Positions 45,196 through 54,544 are shown, counted from the first letter of the stretch. The stretch is 64,000 nucleotides of DNA from Mesorhizobium sp. (GCF_004962245.1 NZ_SUHQ01000029.1:1-64000), one strand, 5' to 3'. The notes: generated by a model not told the origin, from the sequence alone. Translations and numbers: made by a program.

Positions 45196-46203
45196 TCAAT
45201 TCATGCGGTTTTCCGCCCCTGCCGTCAGCGGTATCTCCAGCCCCCGCCGCAATCCCGTCGCAACGACCGACACCCTGAATTTTCCTGCCAGCGCCTTGTC
45301 GAAGATAGCGCCGACGATGATATCGGCATCGGCGTCGACCTCCTCTCGGATGCGGGTGGCGGCTTCGTCGACCTCGAACAGCGTCATGTCCGTGCCGCCC
45401 GATATCGAGACAAGGACGCCCTTGGCGCCCATCATGGACGCTTCGTCGAGAAGCGGGTTTGCGATTGCCGCTTCGGCCGCCTTCCTGGCACGGTCCTCCC
45501 CGGTGGCTTCGCCAGTTCCCATCATCGCGCGACCCATGTCGCGCATCACCGACTTCACGTCGGCAAAGTCGAGATTGATCAGCCCCTCCTTGACGATGAG
45601 ATCGGTAATGCAGCCGACGCCGGCGTAGAGGACGCGATCCGCCATCGCGAACGCGTCCGCGAACGTCGTCTTGGCGTCGGCGATCCTGAAGAGGTTCTGG
45701 TTCGGAATGACGATGACGGTATCGGCACTTTCGCGGAGCCGCTCGATGCCCTCATCGGCCGCATGCATTCGACGGTTCCCCTCGAAGACAAACGGCTTGG
45801 TGACGACGGCCACGGTCAGTATTCCCGCGTTCCGGGCGGCCTGCGCTATGATCGGCGCGGCACCAGTTCCCGTTCCGCCTCCCATGCCCGCGGTCACGAA
45901 ACACATATGCGTTCCCGCGAGATGGTCCATGATTTCGTCGATCGATTCCACGGCCGCGGCATGGCCGACCTCGGGCAGGGATCCTGCCCCCAGGCCTTCC
46001 GTGATGTGCGCTCCCAATTGGATCAGCCGCGTTGCCTTCGACATGGCGAGCGCCTGGGCATCGGTGTTGGCGACGATGAATTCCGTGCCCTGCAGGCCTT
46101 CGGCAATCATGTTGTTGACGGCGTTGCCGCCACCGCCGCCAACGCCGATGACGGAAATCTTGGGCCTCATCTCCGAGATTACCGGCCTCGTTGCGGTGTT
46201 CAT
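45196..46203 (-). CDS. ftsZ2: FtsZ paralogue lacking the C-terminal tail (FtsZ2)
   Basis: 335 residues from ATG 46203, behind GGGGAG. GTPase core is complete: ISVIGVGGGGGNAVNNM, tubulin signature GGGTGTGAAP at 108-117, NQNLFRIAD and the synergy loop NLDFADVKSVM. The protein ends directly after the core (VVATGLRRG), so the linker and the FtsA/ZipA-binding peptide of true FtsZ are missing. Sinorhizobium has a comparable short second FtsZ. It can likely polymerise but not be anchored in the usual manner; a role in altered cell shape or division is inference. Confidence 0.92.
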   Translation of the reverse strand: MNTATRPVISEMRPKISVIGVGGGGGNAVNNMIAEGLQGTEFIVANTDAQALAMSKATRLIQLGAHITEGLGAGSLPEVGHAAAVESIDEIMDHLAGTHMCFVTAGMGGGTGTGAAPIIAQAARNAGILTVAVVTKPFVFEGNRRMHAADEGIERLRESADTVIVIPNQNLFRIADAKTTFADAFAMADRVLYAGVGCITDLIVKEGLINLDFADVKSVMRDMGRAMMGTGEATGEDRARKAAEAAIANPLLDEASMMGAKGVLVSISGGTDMTLFEVDEAATRIREEVDADADIIVGAIFDKALAGKFRVSVVATGLRRGLEIPLTAGAENRMN

Positions 46204-46606
46204 TTGCCGTTTCTCCCCTTGAATGCGCCAGCGCAGCGGTCGGTGGAAGGCTTGTTCCCCGCACACTGCAAGACTTTAGACAGTGAGCGAATCAGGACAG
46301 CCCAGCGTAGCCAAGGGAATCAGACGGTTGACTCGGCTGCAAGTGCACTATGCGCACTTACAGCGTGTTACGCAGGCATTGGGCTCGCCGTGCACATGAA
46401 AAACGCCAAGCGTAGTCGACGAGGCCGATGCGTGCCGGCAAGACGAATGTCGACGCCCCATGACAGGAAGTCGCGCGACAAACCGGCCCAGGCTGTCGGC
46501 ATGGGTCTTTCCGCGATTGACGCGGATCAAGGTCGTCGCAGCCGGTCTCTGTTTGGGTCCGGGCGGATCAACATGACGAAACGGTGCTCACCGGTACCAA
46601 GGGCCA
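46204..46606. other. Divergent intergenic region ftsZ2 / exporter
   Basis: No gene seen. Contains AAGTGC and GCACTT arms at 46339-46357 and a one-mismatch FixK box at 46517-46530, the latter positioned for the exporter operon. Confidence 0.5.
46517..46530 (+). promoter_or_regulatory. FixK/FNR-like box
   Basis: TTGACGCGGATCAA, one mismatch, 76 bp ahead of the HlyD-family gene. Confidence 0.6.
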
Positions 46607-47680
46607 ATGATGAAAATCTCACAGAGGACGTGGCCGATCGTTGGCCTTCTAATCGCTCTTGGCGCGGGCGGTTACTATGCATGGCAGCAATCCAAGGATG
46701 GCGATCTGCCGGAAGGCATAGCCAGGGGGAACGGCCGCATAGAGGCGGTCGAGATCGACGTGTCGACGAAAGCGCCGGGGCGGATCAAGGAAATCCTTGT
46801 CGGTGAAGGCGATTTCGTCAAGGCCGGCGACGTGCTTGCCCGCATGGACACCGCGCAGCTCGAGGCAGAGCGCCGGCAGGCCGAAGCGCAGTTGCAACGC
46901 GCTATAATTGGCGTTGAGACAGCCAACAGCCTGGTCACGCAGCGCGAAGCCGAAAGAACGTCCGCGGCCGCCGTCGTCGCGCAGCGTGAAGCCGAACTGG
47001 ATGCCGCGGAGCGCACACTGGTGCGCACCAAGCAGCTTGCCGCGAACAACACCACTTCCCAACAGATTCTCGACAACGACCGGGCAGCCGAGCAGGCCGC
47101 AAAGGCTACGGTGGCTGCGGCACAAGCCCAGCAAGCGGCAAGCGATGCCGCCATCAGCGCTGCCAAGGCACAGGTTATCGACGCCAAGGCGGCAGTCGCC
47201 GCAGCCCACGCCGCGATCGAGAGCATCGACGCCGACATTGACGACGCCACGCTCAAGTCTCCACGCGATGGACGTGTGCAGTACCGGGTGGCAGAACCTG
47301 GAGAGGTATTGTCCGCCGGCGGGCGCGTGCTCAACCTCGTCGATCTCGGCGACGTCTACATGACCTTCTTCCTGCCGACGGCCCAGGCAGGCCGCGTGGC
47401 CATCGGCACGGAGATCCGGATCGTGCTCGACGCAGCGCCGCAGTATCTGATCCCTGCCAAGGCCAGCTACGTCGCCGCCGTCGCCCAGTTCACGCCCAAG
47501 ACAGTCGAGACCGAGGAAGAACGCCTCAAGCTGATGTTCCGGATCAAGGCGCAGATCTCGCCGGAATTGCTCCGCAAATACATCCAACAGGTCAAGACCG
47601 GCCTGCCGGGCGTTGCCTATGTCCGGCTTGATCCGCAGGCCGCGTGGCCGGCCAGCCTCCAGGGAAAGCTGGTGCAATGA
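46607..47680 (+). CDS. HlyD-family periplasmic adaptor (membrane fusion) protein
   Basis: 357 residues. N-terminal membrane anchor (IVGLLIALGAGGYYAW), biotinyl-lipoyl half-domain VSTKAPGRIKEILVGEGDFV, a long Ala/Gln/Glu-rich coiled-coil hairpin (~80-205), then the barrel part with LKSPRDGRVQYRVAEPGEVL. YbhG/YhiI type adaptor linking an inner-membrane ABC exporter to an outer-membrane channel. The stop overlaps the next start by 4 nt. A FixK-like box lies upstream. Confidence 0.9.
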   Translation: MMKISQRTWPIVGLLIALGAGGYYAWQQSKDGDLPEGIARGNGRIEAVEIDVSTKAPGRIKEILVGEGDFVKAGDVLARMDTAQLEAERRQAEAQLQRAIIGVETANSLVTQREAERTSAAAVVAQREAELDAAERTLVRTKQLAANNTTSQQILDNDRAAEQAAKATVAAAQAQQAASDAAISAAKAQVIDAKAAVAAAHAAIESIDADIDDATLKSPRDGRVQYRVAEPGEVLSAGGRVLNLVDLGDVYMTFFLPTAQAGRVAIGTEIRIVLDAAPQYLIPAKASYVAAVAQFTPKTVETEEERLKLMFRIKAQISPELLRKYIQQVKTGLPGVAYVRLDPQAAWPASLQGKLVQ

Positions 47681-50454
47681 ATGCTTGGTCCGCGGGCGTT
47701 GCAAATCTGTCGCCGCAGCCCGTCGCACGTCTGGAGAAGGTCGGCCATAGCTATGGAAAAACACGGTCGCTGGACGCCGTTATCCTCGAAATACCTTCCG
47801 GCTGCATGGTTGGCCTGATCGGGCCGGACGGCGTCGGAAAGTCCAGCATGCTATCCTTGATCGCCGGAGCGCGGGCGCTGCAGGAAGGACACATCGAAGT
47901 GCTTGGCGGCGACATGGCCGACGCCCGCCATCGGCAGACCGCGTACCCCAGGATTGCGTACATGCCGCAAGGCTTGGGAAAGAATCTCTATCCGACGCTG
48001 TCCGTCTTCGACAATATCGACTTCTTCGGCCGTCTGTTCGGGCATGACCGGGATGAGCGGGAGCGCCGCATCGGCGAACTTCTGCAAAGCACGGGACTCG
48101 CACCCTTCGAGGATCGGCAGGCTGGCAACCTCTCCGGCGGCATGAAGCAGAAGCTCGGTCTGTGCTGCGCCCTCATCCACGATCCCGACCTCCTCATCCT
48201 GGACGAGCCAACGACCGGCGTTGATCCTCTGTCGCGCCGTCAGTTCTGGGAGTTGATCGATCAAATCCGCGGCAATCGTGGCGGCATGAGCGTCATCGTT
48301 GCTACAGCCTACATGGAGGAAGCAGCCCGCTTCGACTGGCTGATCGCAATGGATGGCGGGCGCGTGCTGGCCTCGGGAACGCCGGCAGAGTTGCTTGAGC
48401 GGACTGGCGCGCCCGACATCGACGCTGCCTTTATCGCACTGCTTCCGCAAGAAAAGCAGGCCGGCCACGAACAGGTGGTGATCCCGCCCCGGTCCGCGGG
48501 CGTCAACGGCGAAGTTGCCATCGAAGCGGAACATCTCACCAAGCGCTTCGGTGATTTCGTCGCCGTCGACGATGTGAGCTTCCGTATCGGGCGTGGCGAG
48601 ATCTTCGGCTTCCTGGGCTCGAACGGCTGCGGCAAGACGACCACCATGAAAATGCTGACCGGGCTGCTTCAGGCAAGCGAAGGCAAGGCCCGCCTCTTCG
48701 GGCGCGAGATAGACCCGAATGACATCGAGGTTCGGCGGCGCGTCGGCTACATGTCCCAGGGATTTTCCCTTTATTCCGAGCTGACAGTACGTCAGAACCT
48801 CGAACTCCACGCCCGGCTTTTCGGCATGGATGCAGCCGCCATCCCGCAAAGGGTCGAGGACGTGGCGAAGCGCTTCGGTCTCGTCGGCGATATGGACACG
48901 CTTCCCGATGCCCTGCCGCTCGGCATCCGGCAGCGCCTGTCGCTCGCGGTGGCGATGATCCATTCCCCCGATATCCTGATCCTCGACGAGCCGACATCCG
49001 GTGTGGACCCGGTCGCCCGCGACGGGTTCTGGCAAATACTCTGCGAACTCTCCCGCAAGCAGAACGTGACGATCTTCGTCTCGACGCACTTCATGAATGA
49101 GGCGGAACGTTGCGACCGCGTCTCGCTCATGCATGCGGGCAAGGTTCTTGTCACCGATACGCCGGCCGCGATCGTCCAGAATCGCTCCGTAGCAACGCTG
49201 GAAGAGGCTTTCATAGGCTATCTGGAGGATGCCATCGGCACGCGGCAGACCGAGCTCCCGAAAGCCGACAAGGAGAGCCCAACCACCGCCGCGTATGCCC
49301 GAGGGAAACCGGGCAAGTTGAAGCGGTTCTTCGATCCCCGGCGCATGTTCGCCTATACGCGGCGGGAGGCGCTCGAACTTCTGCACGACCCGATCCGTGC
49401 CACGCTCGCCACGGTCGGCACTCTCATCCTGATGTTCGTCGTGGGTTACGGCATCAACATGGATGTGGAGGATCTCTCCTTCGCCGTCCTCGATCACGAC
49501 GACACGGCAATCAGCCGTGACTACGTGCTGCAAATCGCCGGTTCGCGATATTTTATAGAGAAGGCGCCCATCTTGGACCACGCCGATCTCGACCGGCGCA
49601 TGGAGAACGGCGAACTCAGCCTGGCGATGGAAATCCCGCCCGGTTTCGGACGCAACCTGGCGCGTGGCCGCGACGTTACGATCGGCGCATGGATCGACGG
49701 TGCCATGCCGACGCGGGCCGAGACCGTGCTCGGTTACGTCGAAGGCATGCATGCAGGCTGGCTGACGCAGAAGGCACGCGAAATCTACGGCGATGCCGCA
49801 GCAGCTCCCGATTTCCAGCTGGCGATCCGCTATCGCTACAACCCCGATGTCCGGAGCCTCGATGCCATCGTGCCGGCGGTGATCCCGATGCTTCTCCTGT
49901 TGATACCGTCGATGCTCGCCGTGCTGAGCGTCGTGCGTGAAAAGGAACTCGGCTCGATCATCAATTTCTACGTCACGCCGGTTACCAGATTCGAATTCCT
50001 GCTCGGCAAGCAGATTCCCTATGTCGTGCTTGCGATGCTGAACTTCCTGCTGCTGACAGCCTTCGCCATCTTCGTTTTCGGCGTGCCGTTCACCGGCAGT
50101 TTTGCAACCTTCGCCGCTGCCGCCTTTCTCTATGTCATTGTCACGACGGGGATGGGGCTGCTGCTCTCGACCTTCATGAGCAGTCAGATCGCCGCGATCT
50201 TCGGAACCGCACTGATCACCATGATTCCGGCATCTCAGTATTCGGGCATGATCAATCCGGTCTCGTCGCTCGAGGGCGTGGGCGCCTTCATCGGCCAGAT
50301 CTACCCGATGACCTATTTCGTCATCGTCTCGCGCGGTACCTTCTCGAAGGCACTCGGCTTTGGCGATCTGTCGAGCGCCTTCTTGCCGCTCCTCATCGCC
50401 ATTCCCGTATTGCTGGGCCTCGGAATTGTCCTTCTCAGGAAGCAGGCTCGCTGA
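47677..50454 (+). CDS. RbbA/YhiH-like double ABC ATPase fused to ABC-2 permease
   Basis: 925 residues from ATG 47677. First ATPase: Walker A GPDGVGKSS, signature LSGGMKQK, Walker B LLILDEPTTGVDP. Second ATPase: GSNGCGKTT, a degenerate signature LPLGIRQR in place of LSGGxxQ, and ILILDEPTSGVDP. The ABC-2 membrane domain (~545-920) has a large periplasmic loop and about six helices. Architecture equals RbbA/YhiH exporters. Export substrate is unknown (drug, lipid or peptide). Works with the adaptor before and the permease after it. Confidence 0.9.
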   Translation: MNAWSAGVANLSPQPVARLEKVGHSYGKTRSLDAVILEIPSGCMVGLIGPDGVGKSSMLSLIAGARALQEGHIEVLGGDMADARHRQTAYPRIAYMPQGLGKNLYPTLSVFDNIDFFGRLFGHDRDERERRIGELLQSTGLAPFEDRQAGNLSGGMKQKLGLCCALIHDPDLLILDEPTTGVDPLSRRQFWELIDQIRGNRGGMSVIVATAYMEEAARFDWLIAMDGGRVLASGTPAELLERTGAPDIDAAFIALLPQEKQAGHEQVVIPPRSAGVNGEVAIEAEHLTKRFGDFVAVDDVSFRIGRGEIFGFLGSNGCGKTTTMKMLTGLLQASEGKARLFGREIDPNDIEVRRRVGYMSQGFSLYSELTVRQNLELHARLFGMDAAAIPQRVEDVAKRFGLVGDMDTLPDALPLGIRQRLSLAVAMIHSPDILILDEPTSGVDPVARDGFWQILCELSRKQNVTIFVSTHFMNEAERCDRVSLMHAGKVLVTDTPAAIVQNRSVATLEEAFIGYLEDAIGTRQTELPKADKESPTTAAYARGKPGKLKRFFDPRRMFAYTRREALELLHDPIRATLATVGTLILMFVVGYGINMDVEDLSFAVLDHDDTAISRDYVLQIAGSRYFIEKAPILDHADLDRRMENGELSLAMEIPPGFGRNLARGRDVTIGAWIDGAMPTRAETVLGYVEGMHAGWLTQKAREIYGDAAAAPDFQLAIRYRYNPDVRSLDAIVPAVIPMLLLLIPSMLAVLSVVREKELGSIINFYVTPVTRFEFLLGKQIPYVVLAMLNFLLLTAFAIFVFGVPFTGSFATFAAAAFLYVIVTTGMGLLLSTFMSSQIAAIFGTALITMIPASQYSGMINPVSSLEGVGAFIGQIYPMTYFVIVSRGTFSKALGFGDLSSAFLPLLIAIPVLLGLGIVLLRKQAR

Positions 50455-50455
50455 A

Positions 50456-51568
50456 ATGCGTTTCGTCAATGTTCTCCAGCTTGGTCTCAAGGAACTGCGC
50501 GGTCTCGCAAGGAATCCGATGCTGATCGTGCTGATCGCCTATGCCTTCACCTTGGCGATATACACAGCATCCAAGGCGATGCCCGAAACCCTCAACCGTG
50601 CTCCGATCGCGATTGTCGACGAAGACCAGTCGCCGGTATCCTCGCGCATCGTAACCGCGTTCTACCCTCCCTATTTCACAGCGCCGCGGCTTATCTCGCA
50701 GCCCGAAATGGACAGCCGCATGGATTCCGGCGCGGATACATTCGCACTCGACATCCCTCCGAACTTTCAGCGCGATCTTCTGGCCGGCAGGTCGCCAACG
50801 ATCCAGCTCAATGTCGATGCAACGCGCATGTCGCAGGCTTTCGCCGGCGGGGGATATGTCCAGTCGATCGTATCGGGAGAAGTGAGCGAATTTCTCAATC
50901 GCTACCGCGCCGAGACGTCCCTAACGGTCGCTCTCGACTTGCGTGCGCGGTTCAATCCCGGACTCAACAAAGGCTGGTTTGGCGCAATCTCCGACATGAT
51001 CGATTCGATCACAATGCTGTCGATCATCCTGACCGGCGCCGCACTCATCCGCGAGCGTGAGCATGGAACGATCGAGCACCTGCTGGTCATGCCCGTAACG
51101 CCGTTCGAAATCATGCTGAGCAAGGTCTGGTCGATGGGTCTCGTCGTGCTGGTGGCTTCCGGCCTCTCGCTGGGCTTTGTCGTGCAAGGCCTGCTCGCCG
51201 TGCCCACGAACGGATCCGCACTGCTGTTCATGACAGGAGCGGCGCTGGACATATTCGCCATGACCTGTCTGGGGATATTCCTCGCGACCATCGCGGGCTC
51301 GATGCCGCAATTCGGGCTGCTGCTGATGATGGTGCTTCTTCCGCTTCAGTTGCTGTCCGGCGGCGTCACGCCGCGTGAGAGCATGCCCGAGATCATCCAG
51401 GCCATCATGTTCGTCGCGCCAAACACGCACTTCGTCATGTTGGCCCAGGCCGTCCTGTTCCGTGGCGCGGGCCTTGACGTTGTCTGGCCGCAGCTTGCGG
51501 CGCTGCTGATTATCGGAACGGCGCTGTTTGGTCTTTCGCTTCGCCGCTTCCGTCAATTCCTGAAATAG
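50456..51568 (+). CDS. ABC-2 type permease (YhhJ/YbhR-like)
   Basis: 370 residues from ATG 50456, one base after the previous stop; the longer upstream frame is a shadow. First helix near the N-terminus, large periplasmic segment (~50-190), then helices with LTGAALIREREHGTIEHLLV and QLLSGGVTPRESMP, marks of ABC-2 permeases. Completes the three-gene exporter. Confidence 0.9.
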   Translation: MRFVNVLQLGLKELRGLARNPMLIVLIAYAFTLAIYTASKAMPETLNRAPIAIVDEDQSPVSSRIVTAFYPPYFTAPRLISQPEMDSRMDSGADTFALDIPPNFQRDLLAGRSPTIQLNVDATRMSQAFAGGGYVQSIVSGEVSEFLNRYRAETSLTVALDLRARFNPGLNKGWFGAISDMIDSITMLSIILTGAALIREREHGTIEHLLVMPVTPFEIMLSKVWSMGLVVLVASGLSLGFVVQGLLAVPTNGSALLFMTGAALDIFAMTCLGIFLATIAGSMPQFGLLLMMVLLPLQLLSGGVTPRESMPEIIQAIMFVAPNTHFVMLAQAVLFRGAGLDVVWPQLAALLIIGTALFGLSLRRFRQFLK

Positions 51569-51598
51569 ACACGAGACCGCTCAAACGTGGCGCAGGCG

Positions 51599-52384
51599 CT
51601 ACTTCACGCCGATACCGGCAGTCAGGCCGCCATCGATCTTGTAGTCCGCACCGGTGCAGAACCCGGCTTTCGACGAACAGAGGAAGGCGATGAGCTCCGC
51701 CACTTCCTCCGGCTCGCCGATGCGCCCGATGGGGTGGGCTTCGCCGAAGCGCCTGTAGGCGGCCTCGACATCGGCATCGGTGCCATTCTCTCCGCGGGCC
51801 GCCTTTTCCAGGATCGGGGAGCGGATCGAGCCCGGGCTGACGGAATTGACGCGGATGCCTGAGCGCGCATAGTCGAGCGCCAGAGAGCGCGTCAGCGTGT
51901 GGATGGCGCCCTTCGTCGTGGCATAGGCGGCGACGTTCTGCTGACAGGCAAAGCCCTGCACCGAAGCCACGTTGACGATGGCCCCGCCGCCCCGCCTTAT
52001 CATTTCCGGGATGCCGAAATGCGCGGTCAGGTAGATCGAGCCGACATTGACGGACATCGTCTGGTTCCAGGTGTCGAAATCGGTGCTGGTCGCGGTTCCA
52101 TACGGATGGATTGCCGCGGAATTGACGATGATATCGAGGCCGCCGAAGCGCTCGACACCGGCCGCGACCGCGTCTCGAACCTGATCCTGCACGGAGACGT
52201 CGACGGCCATGACCAGCGCCTCGGCGCCGGAGCTTTCCAGTTCCGCTTTCATCGCCGCATTGGCCGCGCGGTCGATGCCGCAGGCGATGATCGCCGCGCC
52301 GTCTGCCGCGAGACGTCTGGCGGTTGCCAGGCCGATCCCGGTCGTCCCTGTCACCAGAGCGATCTTGCCGTCGAAATCCTGCAT
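51599..52384 (-). CDS. Short-chain dehydrogenase/reductase (SDR)
   Basis: 261 residues. TGTTGIG cofactor loop at 12-18, NSAA in place of NNAG, catalytic YATTK, and CTGADYKIDGG at the end. Lies 13 bp after the GntR gene, same direction, opposite to the mannonate dehydratase. Likely a fructuronate/mannonate-type or uronate reductase partner of UxuA, by context only. Confidence 0.87.
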   Translation of the reverse strand: MQDFDGKIALVTGTTGIGLATARRLAADGAAIIACGIDRAANAAMKAELESSGAEALVMAVDVSVQDQVRDAVAAGVERFGGLDIIVNSAAIHPYGTATSTDFDTWNQTMSVNVGSIYLTAHFGIPEMIRRGGGAIVNVASVQGFACQQNVAAYATTKGAIHTLTRSLALDYARSGIRVNSVSPGSIRSPILEKAARGENGTDADVEAAYRRFGEAHPIGRIGEPEEVAELIAFLCSSKAGFCTGADYKIDGGLTAGIGVK

Positions 52385-52397
52385 TGCGGAAACTCCC

Positions 52398-53168
52398 TCA
52401 CTGGCTGTCGGACGCCGGCTCTTCCGGCAGGAACCGCAGGGCGAAATCGAGATGGCGGCTCACCAGGTAGGCATAGGCCACCCTGTCGCGCGAGCGCAAC
52501 GCCGCGACGATCTCGCCGTGAGCGCGCCTTGTATCGTCAAGCACCGGGCGCATTTCCTTTCCGATGGTCATGATCCGCAGGATCACGGGGGAAAGGAAGG
52601 AGTACATGTCTGCCAGCATGCGATTGCCCGACAGCTCGATCAATGCCTTGTGAAAATTGAAATCGTTCTCGGCCGCCTCCTCGATCGAGCGGCTCGCAAC
52701 GATCTGGCCGTTGATCTCATCGAGTGCCTCGATCTGTTCATTCGAGGCATGCAGGACGATATGATCGCCGATGCCGACCTCGATGATGCGCCTGAACCCC
52801 TGTATGTCGGCGAAGGACGAGCGCGAGATATCCATATGCGCCGCGAAGAAATTCCGGATGGCCGTGCTCTGCCCATCGGCCAGGACGGCACCGACGCGGG
52901 GCTTCGGCTCGATAAGGCCGTAGGTGCGGATCGTGCGCAACGCCTCGCGCACGGTATTGCGGCTGGCGCCGACAAGCTCGCTGAGCTCACGTTCGGTCGG
53001 CAGCACGTCGCCGACGCTGAGTTGCCGTACGCGGATCAGATCGAGGATCTGCCCGGCCGTCATGTCGACTGCGGACCTGCCGCCGATGCGCCGTCCGGCG
53101 GCATTCTCGCGCGCAGCTTGAGAGCTCTCCAAAATGGCGGATCCTTCATCTAATTGTTGGACCAGCAT
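52398..53168 (-). CDS. GntR-family (FadR subgroup) transcriptional regulator
   Basis: 256 residues. Winged helix at ~35-100 with VLPTERELSELVGASRNTVR, followed by the all-helical FCD ligand-binding domain (FHKALIELSGNRML). Subgroup regulators respond to carboxylic acids such as uronates. It is divergent from uxuA and co-directional with the SDR, so it probably represses both when hexuronate is absent. The annotated start at 53168 overlaps a candidate operator; a shorter start is possible. Confidence 0.9.
   Translation of the reverse strand: MLVQQLDEGSAILESSQAARENAAGRRIGGRSAVDMTAGQILDLIRVRQLSVGDVLPTERELSELVGASRNTVREALRTIRTYGLIEPKPRVGAVLADGQSTAIRNFFAAHMDISRSSFADIQGFRRIIEVGIGDHIVLHASNEQIEALDEINGQIVASRSIEEAAENDFNFHKALIELSGNRMLADMYSFLSPVILRIMTIGKEMRPVLDDTRRAHGEIVAALRSRDRVAYAYLVSRHLDFALRFLPEEPASDSQ
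53154..53164. promoter_or_regulatory. Candidate GntR/FadR operator 1
   Basis: TTGTTGGACCA fits the FadR-subgroup consensus TNGTNNNACNA at every fixed position. It lies at the 5' end of the gntR gene, suited to autorepression. Confidence 0.45.
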
Positions 53169-53256
53169 AGCGTTGAGCCCAGCAAAGGCAACCGATCTGG
53201 CCTAAAACCCTGGTGGTTTCATGGGCGGCGCGCTCCCAGTTTTAGTTTGACTTCCG

Positions 53257-53270
53257 TTGTGGCCCAACAA
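53257..53270. promoter_or_regulatory. Candidate GntR/FadR operator 2
   Basis: TTGTGGCCCAACAA, an imperfect palindrome (TTGT...ACAA); read on the other strand it contains TTGTTGGGCCA, one base from operator 1. It lies 33 bp ahead of the uxuA start. Confidence 0.5.
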
Positions 53271-53303
53271 TACGGTTCTGTCTTATTGCAAGGGAAAGCC
53301 TCG

Positions 53304-54488
53304 ATGGAACAATGTTGGCGATGGTATGGACCGGACGATCCGGTAACGCTCGATCATGTCAAACAGGCAGGCGCGACGGGCGTGGTGACGGCCCTGCACG
53401 ACATCTATGACGGGCGCGCCTGGCCGCTCGACAGCATACTGGAGCGCAAGCGGATCATCGAGGCCGAAGGGCTGACGTGGTCTGTTGTGGAGAGCATTCC
53501 CGTTCACAATTCGATCAAGATCGGCTCGGCGGAAAGGCAACGTTATTCGGGCTGGTACAAGGATACCATCCGCGCGCTGGCGAAGGCCGGCATAAAGACC
53601 ATCTGCTACAACTTCATGCCTGTGGTCGACTGGACCCGCACCGATCTTGCCTATCGACTTCCAACGACAGGCTACGCCCTGCGTTTCGATGCGATCGATT
53701 TTGCCGCATACGACCTGTTCGTCCTGAAGCGCAGGAATGCCGAGGCCAGCTACAGCGCGGCACGTATCGCGGAAGCGGAATTGCGTTTCAAGGCGCTGAA
53801 CGACGAGCAGATCGACAGGATCGAACGCAATCTCATCGCGGGCCTGCCGGCGACCGAGCGCAGCTACAATCGCGAGACGATGAAGGAGGCGCTGGCCGAT
53901 TACGATGCGATCAGGCCGGCGGAACTGCGAGAAAACCTTGCCTGGTTCCTGAAGGAGATCATTCCGGTCGCCGAAGAAGTCGGCGCGCGCATGTGCATCC
54001 ATCCCGACGACCCGCCATTCTCGCTCTATGGCTTGCCACGGATCGTTTCGACCGCCGAGGACGCGCGTTTCATCCTCAACGCCGTCGACAGTCCGGCGAA
54101 CGGCCTGACATTCTGCACCGGCTCGTATGGTACGCGCGCAGACAACGACATTGTCGGCATGGTCAAGGAATTCGCCGACCAGATCCATTTCGTCCATCTG
54201 CGCAATGTAACCATCGAGGATGACGGCTCCTTCTATGAAGCCGAGCATCTGGAGGGCGGCACCGACATGGCGCATGTCATCCTCGCTTTGATGCAGGAAG
54301 AGACGCGTCGCCGCAAGGAAGGTCGTGCCGACTGGCGGATTCCCATGCGTCCCGATCATGGCCATCTGCTCGCCGACGATATCGGCAAGACCAGGATCAA
54401 TCCTGGCTACTCGTTGATCGGCCGCCTGAAAGGCCTCGCCGAGTTACGCGGCATTATGCGCGCCGTGGAGCGTTTTGGGCTGGCCTGA
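53304..54488 (+). CDS. uxuA: Mannonate dehydratase
   Basis: 394 residues from ATG 53304 with AAGGGA ahead; the open frame upstream to 53154 crosses the operators and is rejected. Opening MEQCWRWYGPDDPVTLDHV is typical of UxuA, as are GIKTICYNFMPVVDWTRTDL, RMCIHPDDPPF, and FCTGSYGTRADND, with metal ligands His/Cys/Asp in the last three. Converts D-mannonate to 2-keto-3-deoxygluconate, the entry of glucuronate into the Entner-Doudoroff pathway. Divergent from gntR and SDR. Confidence 0.93.
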   Translation: MEQCWRWYGPDDPVTLDHVKQAGATGVVTALHDIYDGRAWPLDSILERKRIIEAEGLTWSVVESIPVHNSIKIGSAERQRYSGWYKDTIRALAKAGIKTICYNFMPVVDWTRTDLAYRLPTTGYALRFDAIDFAAYDLFVLKRRNAEASYSAARIAEAELRFKALNDEQIDRIERNLIAGLPATERSYNRETMKEALADYDAIRPAELRENLAWFLKEIIPVAEEVGARMCIHPDDPPFSLYGLPRIVSTAEDARFILNAVDSPANGLTFCTGSYGTRADNDIVGMVKEFADQIHFVHLRNVTIEDDGSFYEAEHLEGGTDMAHVILALMQEETRRRKEGRADWRIPMRPDHGHLLADDIGKTRINPGYSLIGRLKGLAELRGIMRAVERFGLA

Positions 54489-54544
54489 GGATCGCCGAGC
54501 GGGAACAAGAAGTTAGGATTTTCGTATGTAAAAACTACTTGTCC

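Noticed and set aside
48253..48264. TTGATCGATCAA inside the exporter gene as FixK box
   Set aside because: The half-sites are separated by 2 instead of 4 bases and it lies within coding sequence.
47851..50490. 879-codon open frame on the minus strand opposite the exporter gene
   Set aside because: It is antisense to a clear double ABC ATPase; sequence is His/Arg/Glu-rich, typical of shadow frames in high-GC DNA.
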